DNA of 26,014 nt from a virus. The notes under the pieces were generated by a model. It saw only the letters and a list, made by a program, of their open reading frames with translations, searched no databases and was not told the origin of the DNA. Shown in pieces: positions 10,460 to 19,267 of this stretch (positions are counted from its first letter, which is position 1; each line of letters begins with the position of its first letter). The position numbers and the translations under genes were made by a program. The DNA lies in the IMG/VR virus record IMGVR_UViG_3300010397_000083, positions 1 to 26,014 of that record. One strand, written 5' to 3'.

Positions 10460-12049
10460 TCAGAACTCGATTCCATGCCGTTCCCCCGCTTCGATCTGTT
10501 CCCGTGCTGCGTCAAACAGGCTGTCGTCGTAGTCCAGCTCGTCGGCTTCGATCTGCTTGGCGCGGTCAAGAACCAGCTCTATCGCTTCATCCAACGTATC
10601 AGCCCATGCAACAACCGCGCCGAAGAATCCCCCGTTGCCATTGGGCACACAGTAAAACTCGCCGTCCCGCATCGTGTGGTTTTTCAGCTTGACAAACTGG
10701 CGGATTGCTTTCGGGATGGACACATGGAGCTCATGGTGCTCATGCCATGCCGAGGTCAGAATGATTTCCGCACAGTACGCAGCTTTTGGTTCGAGTTCTG
10801 GCACGATGCCATGGGCGATCTGCCAGGTTGCCTCCGACCAATTTTCGTAGAGCTCGCAGAGGACTTCCCCCGGAGGACTCGGTACCCTGCAGGTAGCATC
10901 GATATAGTACGGCTTGCCATCCTTCGTCACCCGGATTTCCGTACTGTAGTTGCCGTTGTAGCCCAGCTTGGCAAGTACCGGGCCGAAAGCGTCATTAATG
11001 CCCTTGACGATTTCCGGCGGTTCTTCAAACACCTTGCCGCAGAAACCTTTGTCCTTAATTTCATACCCGATAATGCAGTTGCCTGTAAACTCACCATCGA
11101 CACAGTAGCCGTCATAGCCTACTTCCAAGTCGGCATCGATCTTGTGCTGTACGAGGATTTCCATCGTATCGGACGCCGTGCCGACCCTCTTCCGCAGGTC
11201 GTCGAGGAATGGCTTGGACTGTGCCAGACTGGTAAACTTGCGGGACTCGAAATCGCCACGGTGCAGGTTCTTCAGGAAGAGGGTCTGCCCGTCGTGCTCC
11301 GTCAGGTACTTTTTCAGGTCATCCATTCCTTGCGCTTGGTAGGTTTCAGCACATGGCAGCTCCAATTCGCCGAGGATGTCAAGGAATTTCACCTTGTCAA
11401 TCTCGACCCGCTCGCCGCGGCCTGACCCGAAGACCTTGTAGCCCTTGCCGCGCAGGTAGTGTTGCAACTCGCCATCATAGCAGTCGAAGAAATAGACAAC
11501 ATCCGCTTCGTCTAAGTGCTTCCAGAAATCCGCGATCCGCTCGACATTCGGTAGACCCGCACCAATAGTGTGTTTCTGGCTGGTCGGATATGCGTCGGCA
11601 TCGGCGAGATAGTACATTACACGCTTGTATTTTTCAGCCAACTTTTCGGCGCAGTACAGGTACAGACCGCCGCGGTCATAGACGATGGCCGTCTTATCCG
11701 ACAGGTCCACCGCCTCGGCAGCGGTCGGTTCCGGTTCCGGCTCGGGCGGCGGGGTGCGTTCCGCCTTGGTAAGTTTTTGCACGACACCCTTGGCAGCAGC
11801 GTAGATGTGGCTATGCAGCCCCTCCGGTGGTAGCTTGCCCCTCGTCTTGCCGAAGATGTCCGGCTCGAATCGTTTCAACCAGTCGAGTGCCATCAGGCGG
11901 GTTAGCCACATCTTCGGGGCGTTGGATGGGCTGAAACCCTCCAGGCCGCCGGTCAGGTGATGGCGTTCCCGAATAGTTGCATGGCTGTCCGCCACTGTGC
12001 CTATAAACAGCTTGCCGCGCTGTTTGACCGCCGGGTTAAGGTGTGGCAT
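10460..12049 (-). CDS. ATP-grasp superfamily enzyme (PurD/carboxylate-amine ligase-like), 529 aa
   Basis: Likely joins a carboxylate to an amine or thiol using ATP. After an unrecognised N-terminal region (1-95) and a Pro/Glu linker (about 100-108) comes an ATP-grasp architecture: a pre-domain (TAIVYDRGGLYLYCAEKLA...DADVVYFFDCYDG), then DKVKFLDILGELELPCAET, a lysine-containing strand (TLFLKNLHRGDFES), QHKIDADLEVGYDGYCVDGEF, and a late metal-site segment STEIRVTKDGKPYYIDATCR. ATG 12049 overlaps the upstream gene by 14 bp and has AGGAGG. The substrate is unknown. It sits among virion genes with rSAM, GNAT and glycosyltransferase genes elsewhere in the operon. Confidence 0.78.
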   Translation of the reverse strand: MPHLNPAVKQRGKLFIGTVADSHATIRERHHLTGGLEGFSPSNAPKMWLTRLMALDWLKRFEPDIFGKTRGKLPPEGLHSHIYAAAKGVVQKLTKAERTPPPEPEPEPTAAEAVDLSDKTAIVYDRGGLYLYCAEKLAEKYKRVMYYLADADAYPTSQKHTIGAGLPNVERIADFWKHLDEADVVYFFDCYDGELQHYLRGKGYKVFGSGRGERVEIDKVKFLDILGELELPCAETYQAQGMDDLKKYLTEHDGQTLFLKNLHRGDFESRKFTSLAQSKPFLDDLRKRVGTASDTMEILVQHKIDADLEVGYDGYCVDGEFTGNCIIGYEIKDKGFCGKVFEEPPEIVKGINDAFGPVLAKLGYNGNYSTEIRVTKDGKPYYIDATCRVPSPPGEVLCELYENWSEATWQIAHGIVPELEPKAAYCAEIILTSAWHEHHELHVSIPKAIRQFVKLKNHTMRDGEFYCVPNGNGGFFGAVVAWADTLDEAIELVLDRAKQIEADELDYDDSLFDAAREQIEAGERHGIEF

Positions 12050-14468
12050 CAGTGGTGTCCTCCTGCGGGGTGGGTTCGGTCGCCAGCTTGCTGGATACTT
12101 GCATCTGCACCAGTATCGGTTTTAGCCACTTGGCGGCATTCTCGCTGACCGTTGCCGGTTTGGCCTTGGCAATCCTCATCAGCACTTCGGCAGCCTGCGG
12201 GTTGATCAACGCTTCCTGTAGGATGGCCGACACCTTCTGCTTGTTGCCTGCCAGTACCGGCTCCAGAGCGGATTTTAACAGGTTCTTAGCGGCGGAAAAC
12301 TGCCAGCCGTGGCCTGACGATACGGCAAGCAGACTCGACAGGTTTTCGGCCATCTTACCGCCAACATCCATCTTTTCGGTGGTCGTACTGCCCTTGCTGT
12401 ACGATACATACTTGTTCCGCCCGATGATCCGCATCATCTGCCCGTAGTCTTTAAGTGCCTGCATCGCCTTGATACCGTACAGTTTTTCAACCTGCGGGCC
12501 GTACTTCTTGATCAGCTTGGCGGCCTGCAATGCGGTAACTTCCGGATTGCCTAAGATGTCCGGCTTGGATTGCCGCAGCAGATCCAGTTCGGCCTCGATA
12601 GCCCGCGGCACCTGTCCTTTGATAACCTGCTGCACGGAATCAGTCAAGCCGAGATTGTCGAGGGTGCTGGCATTCTGGCGCATCCAGGTAACGGCATCAG
12701 CGATCCGCATTACGCCGGTATTGGCATCGACGGTTTTGCTGACCAGCTGTTCGACGGCGTGCGGCATCAGCTGTTCGGCTGCGGCTGTGCGGCCCGTGGT
12801 CCCACCACCGAGGGCTTTAATCAGGTCTTGGCTGCCCGTCGGACTGAAGAATTTATTTGGCACCTGCTCATTTGGAATCCGCAGGCCGGTAGCTTCATCA
12901 CCGCCAGTCCGCACATCCTTGACCGCACCACGGAAAAACCGGTCAAATTTCTCTTCCTTCGAGTACCGCTTGGCCGCCGTATACTTGGCCGCCACATCTT
13001 CCGCCGGTTGCAGGTTGGCGAGGGTGTCGGTCAGTTGAGCGCGGGTTTCTGTCAGTTTGGCAAGCTGGGGGTCTGGCATGGTCAACGGCTCGCCGACTCG
13101 CTTGCCATAGCTCTTTATCACCCGGGCTTCAAACGCCGCTGGCGACTCCCCAACCATTTTCATAGCCGACGAATCACCAGCTTTCCGGAGAGCGGCGGAC
13201 ATGGCACCAACATCCGGCTTGACGGCAGTATCGGCGATCTGCTTCTCAACCCTAGCCAGGTCGGCTCTGAGACGCGACGGAAACACAATCTGACCATTAT
13301 GCAAAGCCACATCGCCGGACTCGGCGGCTTCTCCCATCGCAGTAAAATCCGCCCCCACGGCATCCTTCAGCTTGCCAAGTAGCCGCTTGGTATTCGGGTT
13401 CTTGGATTCGGATATGGCCCCACCAATAGTCCGCTCGATGTCCTGCAACCCCTGTACGGTCTTCGGCTGTTTCGTGGCGTAGTCCATGATACCCTTGACC
13501 AGCTGCTTGTCGGACTTGACCATGGAGCTGGTCAGCAGCTCTTTGCCGGTCGCGGTCAGGTTCTCGGCGGGCATGTGATAATCAGGCACATCGGCCCACA
13601 TTTCGGCTTCCTTGCTGAGTACCGGTTTCATCGCTTTGTCAATCGCCTTAACGGTGTTGGCTCCGGTTACTTCCCGCGGCTGTACGGCTGGCAGGTCGGC
13701 GGGCTTACCGAGGGCACCGGTCAGGTTGTTGACCGCAGCTTTGTTCAACTCGGCATCATTGTACTTTAATCGCTCGGCAAACGCTGGGTCCTTGGCTGAC
13801 ATGGACTGTTCAAGGGCTGCGGATTTATAATTGCCGGATGCCTGACCGGGGGTGGGCTTGACCGCAGGTTGCAGCCTGTTCACGACGGCATCCGTATCGG
13901 TCTGCCGACCGGCGTTGGCTGTAGCGGCGGTCGCGGTGCCCGGTTCCTGCGACTTGGCAAACTGTTGCGCCGCTTTCCAGGCGTTCCGTTTGTCGGAAAA
14001 TGGCATACCCGTCGCTTTGGCTTCCCGCAGCAAGTTCACGCCCCCGGTAATTGCTTTACCGGCAAGCTGTCCGCCCATTTCCATCATGGCGCCGGAACTC
14101 ACATCGGTTGCCGCGCCCGTCAAAGTGTTGGGTGTTCCTTCGATCAGGTTGGCTACCTGTCCGCCCATCGCATAGCCCAGACCGGCACCCGCCACGTTGC
14201 CGAGCGGTCCGGCTGGCGTACCGAGGATCGCCCCGCCGACAGCCCCGCCGCCTTCAAGCAGCGGACGGGCATACTTCGCCACGGTCTTGCGGCTCGGCAG
14301 TGCTTCAACTATGCGGGTGCTGACGGACTTGGGGGGTAGGATGCGCTTGCCGGGGGTATGGCTTGGCTTGTTGGCGTACTGCTCGCCGTCACCGACAGTC
14401 GGCGGCTCGAACGAATAGCCGGTCTGTTGCTGCTGCTCGGCGGCTGGGGGGTCGAAGGAGTAGCCCAT
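12036..14468 (-). CDS. Large ejection/internal virion-type protein, 810 aa
   Basis: The start is taken as ATG 14468, which overlaps the preceding stop in TGATG; an in-frame ATG 18 nt upstream (MGTGAL) is possible. The N-terminus repeats GYSFDPP and GYSFEPP separated by a Gln run, followed by a glycine-rich, membrane-like stretch (GGGAVGGAILGTPAGPLGNVAGAGLGYAMGG) and then long helical regions. Large Ala/Gly/Lys-rich helical proteins with a glycine-zipper-like segment, encoded in threes between tail accessory genes and the fibre, are typical of podovirus ejection proteins (as P22 gp16 and gp20). No enzymatic domain is seen. Assignment rests on composition and position. Confidence 0.65.
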   Translation of the reverse strand: MGYSFDPPAAEQQQQTGYSFEPPTVGDGEQYANKPSHTPGKRILPPKSVSTRIVEALPSRKTVAKYARPLLEGGGAVGGAILGTPAGPLGNVAGAGLGYAMGGQVANLIEGTPNTLTGAATDVSSGAMMEMGGQLAGKAITGGVNLLREAKATGMPFSDKRNAWKAAQQFAKSQEPGTATAATANAGRQTDTDAVVNRLQPAVKPTPGQASGNYKSAALEQSMSAKDPAFAERLKYNDAELNKAAVNNLTGALGKPADLPAVQPREVTGANTVKAIDKAMKPVLSKEAEMWADVPDYHMPAENLTATGKELLTSSMVKSDKQLVKGIMDYATKQPKTVQGLQDIERTIGGAISESKNPNTKRLLGKLKDAVGADFTAMGEAAESGDVALHNGQIVFPSRLRADLARVEKQIADTAVKPDVGAMSAALRKAGDSSAMKMVGESPAAFEARVIKSYGKRVGEPLTMPDPQLAKLTETRAQLTDTLANLQPAEDVAAKYTAAKRYSKEEKFDRFFRGAVKDVRTGGDEATGLRIPNEQVPNKFFSPTGSQDLIKALGGGTTGRTAAAEQLMPHAVEQLVSKTVDANTGVMRIADAVTWMRQNASTLDNLGLTDSVQQVIKGQVPRAIEAELDLLRQSKPDILGNPEVTALQAAKLIKKYGPQVEKLYGIKAMQALKDYGQMMRIIGRNKYVSYSKGSTTTEKMDVGGKMAENLSSLLAVSSGHGWQFSAAKNLLKSALEPVLAGNKQKVSAILQEALINPQAAEVLMRIAKAKPATVSENAAKWLKPILVQMQVSSKLATEPTPQEDTTDATP

Positions 14469-16303
14469 CAGTGCACCGGTACCCATTGCTTGCCGTCGGA
14501 CTTCCAACGCTTCCCGGCATCGGCACCATGACCATAGAGGATCTGATTTTTATGCTGTGCGGCGGGCGGCTTGGCGTCCATAACGTCGGGCTGCTTATCG
14601 CCACCGTCGAGCCGCTGCTTGAGTTCGGTCCGCTGCTTTTCAAGTGCCTGCTTGCTTGTTTTGCCCAGCTTGGTGCCCATCTCCATGATTATTTTCATGT
14701 CTTTCAGGCTGAGATTTTCGTCATGGACTTTGTGCATGTACTCGGCCTGGTCCTTGGACACTTCGGCAATTCCGAGCGATCCGGACTCGACTTTGGCAAT
14801 TTCGTTCGACAAACTGCGGAGTGCCAGCTTGACGGACTGTAGCTGACCCGACCCAAGCACGCCGGTCAGGGAGTTGATCGGCTTGTTAAGCAGCCTGGAA
14901 TCCTTGTTGTTGAGAGTCTTGAACGCCTCTTCGACGACCTTCGTGTTGGCCTCGATGCGGTTGGTGAAAGTACCAATCAGCTGCTCGCGTTTAACCAGGT
15001 CGGTAAGTGCCTTGGCATCGGACCGCTCGCCTGCCACGTCGGCAGCTGTAATCTTGCCGTTTGCCCGCCACTTGTAATACTCGGCGTCAAAGGCTTTCTT
15101 CTCACTCATCGACTTCATGCCCGACGGGTAGCGATAGGTCCCCAGATTGCGGTCCTTAAATGCGTTCAACTTCATTTCTTTGGTGTAGGAGTGAAAGCTG
15201 TCTTTATCGTCACCGTCGTTCATGTGTATCTTGACTTCGGTTCGGTTTTTTGCCCGTTTGTCCTCTTCGGCCAGCACGCCCTTGGCGAACTGCTGGTATT
15301 CGATGGGCAGGGTTTTGTCTGTGGCAATGGCGGTCAGCTGGTTGGTGGATAGTGAAGACAGCTTGAAATCATTGAACGCCTTGTCGCGGTCTTCACGGGG
15401 CAATTTCGGGTCGGCAAAGACCTTCCGCAGCTGTTCCGGCGTTTTGGTGGCTTCCGTAACGTCCTTGACCGGTTCCCACTTCGTTGGGCGGTTGTTCTTG
15501 ACCGTCAGCTTGTACGACCCTTCCGGCGTTTCGGGGGTTATGCCGAGCTCTGGGTATTTGCTCGCCAGAGCGGCCATCTGCGTCTTGTCGTACTTCATGA
15601 CCGTTTCCAGCTCGCCCTTGCGGGGCACGCTGATGCTGTCGAACTTCGGCAGATAGGGTGCAATCTCCGGGTCGGCTTGCAGCTGTTTGGTGAATGCCTG
15701 GAATTTCTCGTCGTCCCCGGCGTCCATGAACTTTTCGGTCATCTTATGTACGGCATTCAGCTTGGTGTTGATACGCTCCTTCAAAGCGGCTTGCTCGAAC
15801 TGCACCCGTTCAGCCCGTACTCCGTCGGCCACTTCGGGCTTAATCTTGCCGGACTGCACGGCGGCCATCAGCTCATCGTCGGACGGAAACTGTGGGCGCG
15901 GCGGGGCGGCGGCGGGCTGCTGTGGCGGCGTGGTAAGCAATGGATCGCCGGTCGGCATAGCCACACCTGCGCCTACGCCGCCCTGTACGGTCTGCGGTGG
16001 TGGGCCAGACGGTGCGCCGGGTCCGGCAACCAGATTGTTAGGCACTTGCTGCTGTTGCGGGTCGGGCTGCGGTGCAGGTCCGGCGGGCGGTGTGGTGGGG
16101 GGTTGCACCATTTCCCGCCAGTTGGATGCCAGAAAGTTCTTGACACCGGTTTGCTTTTCGGCCTCGGCAAGCTGCATCTGCTGCACCTTGAGCGCCAGTC
16201 GGTTTTGCTGGAGGATGTCGCCGTGGGCCGCGGCTTGCATGGCATCGTTCTGCCCTTGCACACCGGCACGTACTACGTCGTAGGCTGTCAGCATGTTTTC
16301 CAT
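14468..16303 (-). CDS. Putative ejection/internal virion protein, 611 aa
   Basis: ATG 16303 overlaps the previous stop by one base (TAATG). The N-terminus (AYDVVRAGVQGQNDAMQAAAHGDILQQNRLALKVQQMQLAEAEKQ) is helical. A Pro/Gln/Gly-rich linker spans about 70-140, and the rest is a charged helical rod (for example EDKRAKNRTEVKIHMNDGDDKD, and NRIEANTKVVEEAFKTLNNKDSRLL). The C-terminus ends KQWVPVH. No catalytic motif is visible. It lies between two other ejection-type genes, which supports a role in DNA delivery through the tail. The family is not recognised with certainty. Confidence 0.65.
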   Translation of the reverse strand: MENMLTAYDVVRAGVQGQNDAMQAAAHGDILQQNRLALKVQQMQLAEAEKQTGVKNFLASNWREMVQPPTTPPAGPAPQPDPQQQQVPNNLVAGPGAPSGPPPQTVQGGVGAGVAMPTGDPLLTTPPQQPAAAPPRPQFPSDDELMAAVQSGKIKPEVADGVRAERVQFEQAALKERINTKLNAVHKMTEKFMDAGDDEKFQAFTKQLQADPEIAPYLPKFDSISVPRKGELETVMKYDKTQMAALASKYPELGITPETPEGSYKLTVKNNRPTKWEPVKDVTEATKTPEQLRKVFADPKLPREDRDKAFNDFKLSSLSTNQLTAIATDKTLPIEYQQFAKGVLAEEDKRAKNRTEVKIHMNDGDDKDSFHSYTKEMKLNAFKDRNLGTYRYPSGMKSMSEKKAFDAEYYKWRANGKITAADVAGERSDAKALTDLVKREQLIGTFTNRIEANTKVVEEAFKTLNNKDSRLLNKPINSLTGVLGSGQLQSVKLALRSLSNEIAKVESGSLGIAEVSKDQAEYMHKVHDENLSLKDMKIIMEMGTKLGKTSKQALEKQRTELKQRLDGGDKQPDVMDAKPPAAQHKNQILYGHGADAGKRWKSDGKQWVPVH

Positions 16304-17451
16304 TAGTATAGGTCCCCCGCATACATATCGGTGCCCTGGTAGTTGCCGCCCCCGCCGTAGTCAACCGGCTGTACCCCGTAGTTGTTCCACGCAGCCTGAT
16401 TCTGCATGTTGTTCTGATAATTCTGGCGGTAGTTATAAGCCTGTAACCCGCCGATCAGCTGATTGGTGTTGGCCCCCATCGAGTTGAACGCCCCGGTCAT
16501 ACCGGCAGACTGAGCGCTGGCAACCCCGATAGCTCCTTGCGCTCTGGCGTTTCCCATGCCGACCAGGAGGTTACTGGCATTGGCGCTGTTTGCAGCCCCC
16601 AAAGCCCCTTGATTGGCGGCAAAGGCATTACCGGCACCCATCATCTGTGATGCTGTCACCTGGCCGGTTCCGGCAATTCCGGACAGGCGGTTAAATTCGG
16701 TATTCTGCCCCTGCACGGCGGCGTTATACTGGTCGAGGGCGCTAGTATACGCCCGGTTGTACTCGGTGTTCTGCCCTTGCACCAGTGCGTTGTACTGGTC
16801 GAGAGAACGCCCGTACTCGGTATTCTGCCCCTGCACGGCGGCGTTATACTGGTCGAGGGCGCTAGTATACGCCCGGTTGTACGCCGCGCCGTATTCCTGC
16901 GACCCGTAATCCTGCCCAAATTTCTGCAACGCCACGCCAAGATTGCCCGAGCCGTAATTGCCCGCCGCCGCACTGCCCGCCGTCAAAGCATCCTGCCCCT
17001 GCTGCATGCGGAACTTATAGCCAGGATCCTGCAGGACATTTACGCTGTTCGGGTCAAAGTTGAGCTGTGGGGTGTTGGCGAAGCGGCTACCATCAAAGGT
17101 TGGCGCATGGGCGAAGCGGCTACCGTCAAAATTAAGGGTAGGTGTGCTGGCGAACCGCCCCCCTTGTGTTATCCCGTTGGCTAGGCCGTTAAGAGCACCC
17201 TGGCCGACCGCAAGCCACGGCTCCATGTGCTGCTGCTGTGTGTCGTACATCTTTTGATTGAAAGCGTACGTTTTGTCAAACTGCGCCTGCTGCTGGGCGA
17301 GCGCCTTATCGGTAGCCTCGGTCTGTGCTGCTAGTCCCTGGTCCGCCGCTTCTTTACCTTTGCGGGCCGAGTACATCGAACCGATCCACGAAAAGTCACC
17401 CATCAGCAGCCAGAACGGTGCAAAAAAAACCCGCAGCATGAATGTTTTCAT
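16303..17451 (-). CDS. Putative DNA ejection protein with DPGY(K/Q)FR motif and internal repeats, 382 aa
   Basis: The start is ATG 17451, with AAGGAG 10 nt before it overlapping the GNAT stop; a longer frame to 17595 lacks support. A hydrophobic N-terminus (FMLRVFFAPFWLLMG) is followed by a Gln/Ala-rich helix, NFDGSRFA repeats, and the motif LQDPGYKFRMQQGQDALTAGSAAAGNYGSGNLG. I recognise that motif from phage injection/internal virion proteins. The middle holds repeats of SALDQYNAAVQGQNTEY, and the tail is Asn/Gln/Tyr-rich. Probable virion ejection component, transcribed with the two larger genes that follow. Confidence 0.72.
   Translation of the reverse strand: MKTFMLRVFFAPFWLLMGDFSWIGSMYSARKGKEAADQGLAAQTEATDKALAQQQAQFDKTYAFNQKMYDTQQQHMEPWLAVGQGALNGLANGITQGGRFASTPTLNFDGSRFAHAPTFDGSRFANTPQLNFDPNSVNVLQDPGYKFRMQQGQDALTAGSAAAGNYGSGNLGVALQKFGQDYGSQEYGAAYNRAYTSALDQYNAAVQGQNTEYGRSLDQYNALVQGQNTEYNRAYTSALDQYNAAVQGQNTEFNRLSGIAGTGQVTASQMMGAGNAFAANQGALGAANSANASNLLVGMGNARAQGAIGVASAQSAGMTGAFNSMGANTNQLIGGLQAYNYRQNYQNNMQNQAAWNNYGVQPVDYGGGGNYQGTDMYAGDLY
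16697..16882 (-). repeat. 66-bp perfect direct repeat, 120-bp period, within the ejection protein gene
   Basis: The segments 16697-16762 and 16817-16882 look identical base for base. The 54 bp between them hold a diverged third copy of the core (LDQYNALVQGQNTEY against LDQYNAAVQGQNTEY). The lack of silent changes between the two outer copies points to recent duplication or gene conversion. Confidence 0.85.
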
Positions 17452-17452
17452 G

Positions 17453-17911
17453 TCATAACTCCTTGTGCCACGCCGTACCCGTAGCGGAATACCCGGTCTT
17501 TTCCAGCAGCTTGCCCGCCGCGCCGGCGGACAGCCGACTGCCAACTGCGGACAGCATAGCACCCTTGTCTCGCAGATGCGGCTCGGCGAATCCAAGCAAA
17601 ATACCCATCAGGTTGATACGCCGGGACGGGTGCAGGTCAGTTGCAGTATGCCAGACGATTTCCTGGGCGATGGCAATCTGTCGCTGATATGGGGTGCTAC
17701 GGAGGATATAGGCGAAAAACACGCCGTCAATCCGCCCTGTCGACTCGGCTATGACCAGCACGCTGTCCGGCCCGTTGCAAGGGGCAAACGTCGTGTGAAT
17801 ATGCTCGTCCTCGTACAGCCCTTTCAGGGGGCCAAAGGCTATTTCGTCGTAGTAATCCCGGCAGGCCGTCACGATGGCGGGTATGTCTGACGGATCGGCA
17901 AGCCGTATCAC
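17453..17911 (-). CDS. GNAT-family N-acetyltransferase, 152 aa
   Basis: Likely transfers an acyl group from CoA to an amine. The start is GTG 17911, overlapping the radical SAM stop as GTGA. The opening IRLADPSDIPAIVTACRDYYDE is typical GNAT (beta1-alpha1), followed by SVLVIAESTGRIDGVFFAYIL, a beta4-alpha3 segment (AQEIVWHTATDLHPSRRINLMGILLGFAEPHL) and a C-terminal LLEKTGYSATGTAWHKEL, where GNATs carry the F/Y-x-x-x-G ending. The acetyl-CoA P-loop is not canonical. Similar genes are frequent beside ejection genes in podoviruses, with unknown substrates. Confidence 0.8.
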   Translation of the reverse strand: MIRLADPSDIPAIVTACRDYYDEIAFGPLKGLYEDEHIHTTFAPCNGPDSVLVIAESTGRIDGVFFAYILRSTPYQRQIAIAQEIVWHTATDLHPSRRINLMGILLGFAEPHLRDKGAMLSAVGSRLSAGAAGKLLEKTGYSATGTAWHKEL

Positions 17912-18843
17912 TGCCCGAGCCCTTCGTTGTAAATCATAGCCTTGACAAAATCCATAACTTGCCCATCCTTGGTAGTGTAGGTGGGGGGTGTATCTATGTC
18001 GTCCAGAATTATGTTCGTTACGTTATACCAATTCACGACGGCATACAAGATATTGTTGTGTTTTAACGGAAAATAGGTAATTTTTCCCGCCGCCGGTAAC
18101 TCGGTCTGCCCAGGCTGTTCGGAAAACCAGCGCACGATGTCCGAAGTGAACAGCCGGGCGGATTTCTGTTCCGCCCAAATTGACGACGCGATCTTGATCC
18201 GGTAGCAATGAAAGTAGTCGGAATGCGCTTCGGCAAACCGCACAATGGCGGGCAGCTGCTCCAGTGAATCCACCACGAAAAACAGGGTGGTCAGCTTCAG
18301 ACCGAGTTTCTTGATGTTGGTGAGTGCCCGCCCGAACCAGAGCGCTTCAGAGTGAAAGGATAGCCCGATCTGCGTCAGGCCGTCCGCATCGGTCAGCTGG
18401 TCGGCAAATACCACCGCTCGGTTAAGGTCTGACAGGCCGTAGCCGTTGGTCAGCATGGTTGTCCGCCCGACGGTTTTTACCCATTCGATTATTTCGTGGA
18501 TCTGCGGGTGAATGGTCGGCTCGCCGCCGGTCAGGATGTATGGTCCTGGCGCTCGCTGACAGTCAGCCAGGATGTCGTCAATCGGGCGGTTGTCGACATC
18601 CTTCCGATAGTAACAATACCGGCAGCGCAGATTGCAACGGGTAGTCACATCGACCAGATGCCCGTCGTAAATTGTACCGCTGTCATGTTTCTGGCAAAAG
18701 TCATAAAACCCGGCATCGGATTCGACTATCGAATGAAACCGTCCGTGGTCGGGACAGTCCTTCCGCATGACCACCCATCGGCCGTCCGGGTAGACGGTGG
18801 CGGGTATCTCGGTATAGCAGGTCGGGCAGAGTGATTTTACCAT
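17908..18843 (-). CDS. Radical SAM enzyme with N-terminal zinc ribbon, 311 aa
   Basis: Uses a [4Fe-4S] cluster and S-adenosylmethionine to start radical chemistry. Cluster motif C70-N-L-R-C74-R-Y-C77, and the SAM-binding GGEP at 106-109. The N-terminus has C6-P-T-C9 and C30-P-D-H33-G with PATVYPDGRWVVMRKDC between them. That is the zinc-ribbon-like start known from radical SAM proteins of the tetraether-lipid-synthase/MJ0619-like group in archaea and anaerobes. The C-terminal half is variable, without an obvious SPASM cluster. ATG 18843 lies 1 nt after the upstream stop, and the gene overlaps GNAT by GTGA, so the pair are probably co-translated. The substrate is unknown. Confidence 0.88.
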   Translation of the reverse strand: MVKSLCPTCYTEIPATVYPDGRWVVMRKDCPDHGRFHSIVESDAGFYDFCQKHDSGTIYDGHLVDVTTRCNLRCRYCYYRKDVDNRPIDDILADCQRAPGPYILTGGEPTIHPQIHEIIEWVKTVGRTTMLTNGYGLSDLNRAVVFADQLTDADGLTQIGLSFHSEALWFGRALTNIKKLGLKLTTLFFVVDSLEQLPAIVRFAEAHSDYFHCYRIKIASSIWAEQKSARLFTSDIVRWFSEQPGQTELPAAGKITYFPLKHNNILYAVVNWYNVTNIILDDIDTPPTYTTKDGQVMDFVKAMIYNEGLGQ

Positions 18844-18844
18844 G

Positions 18845-19267
18845 CTATTGCTCCGCTACGAATGTGGCGCTTAGAGATATCCAACGACCTACCGCTCCGA
18901 CCATGGCAACTATGCTCCCATCCGAACGAATATCTATCCTGCCGTACGCATTAAAAGACTCCGCAGCAAAGGTGTGGCACGCAGCGGGTCTGCAACCCGC
19001 GGGAAGCATGGCGATAGGTGTAACATTAAGTGTATACCCTACGGGAAGATTAACCAAACCACTCAGGACTATTAAGCCATCTGCTTGGCGAATAAATGAT
19101 GCGGATTCGTACGCTCCCCCGTAATTAGTCACTCCATTCAGCAAGGTAAGGAGTTGCTTTACGGGCCTAGCCGAGTCCTCAATCTGCTGGTAATACTGCA
19201 ACCAGGCGGGTGTGTTGACCCGATCCGGTTTACCCTGGAAAAGTGGTGCTTCGACGGGCGCTTTCAT
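18845..19267 (-). CDS. Virion-associated hypothetical protein, 140 aa
   Basis: ATG 19267 overlaps the gp10-like stop (ATGA). The N-terminus (APLFQGKPDRVNTPAWLQYYQQIEDSAR) is followed by a beta-rich part: SFIRQADGLIVLSGLVNLPVGYTLNVTPIAMLPAGCRPA, then YGRIDIRSDGSIVAM and a closing WISLSATFVAEQ. That ending (G-R-I-x-I-x-x-D-G, then W-I-S-L-S-x-x-F) is common in small phage fibre-tip or baseplate-like modules. A short tail accessory or fibre protein is likely, given its place right after the gp4/gp10-like genes. No exact family assigned. Confidence 0.6.
   Translation of the reverse strand: MKAPVEAPLFQGKPDRVNTPAWLQYYQQIEDSARPVKQLLTLLNGVTNYGGAYESASFIRQADGLIVLSGLVNLPVGYTLNVTPIAMLPAGCRPAACHTFAAESFNAYGRIDIRSDGSIVAMVGAVGRWISLSATFVAEQ

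Noticed and set aside
10448-11425. 325-codon open frame on the plus strand
   Set aside because: It lies entirely opposite the ATP-grasp gene and its upstream neighbour, has no ribosome site, and its sequence shows no recognisable pattern; it is a shadow of the GC-rich coding strand.
12570-13382. 270-codon plus-strand open frame
   Set aside because: Antisense to the 810-aa ejection-type gene and low in recognisable sequence; composition shadow.
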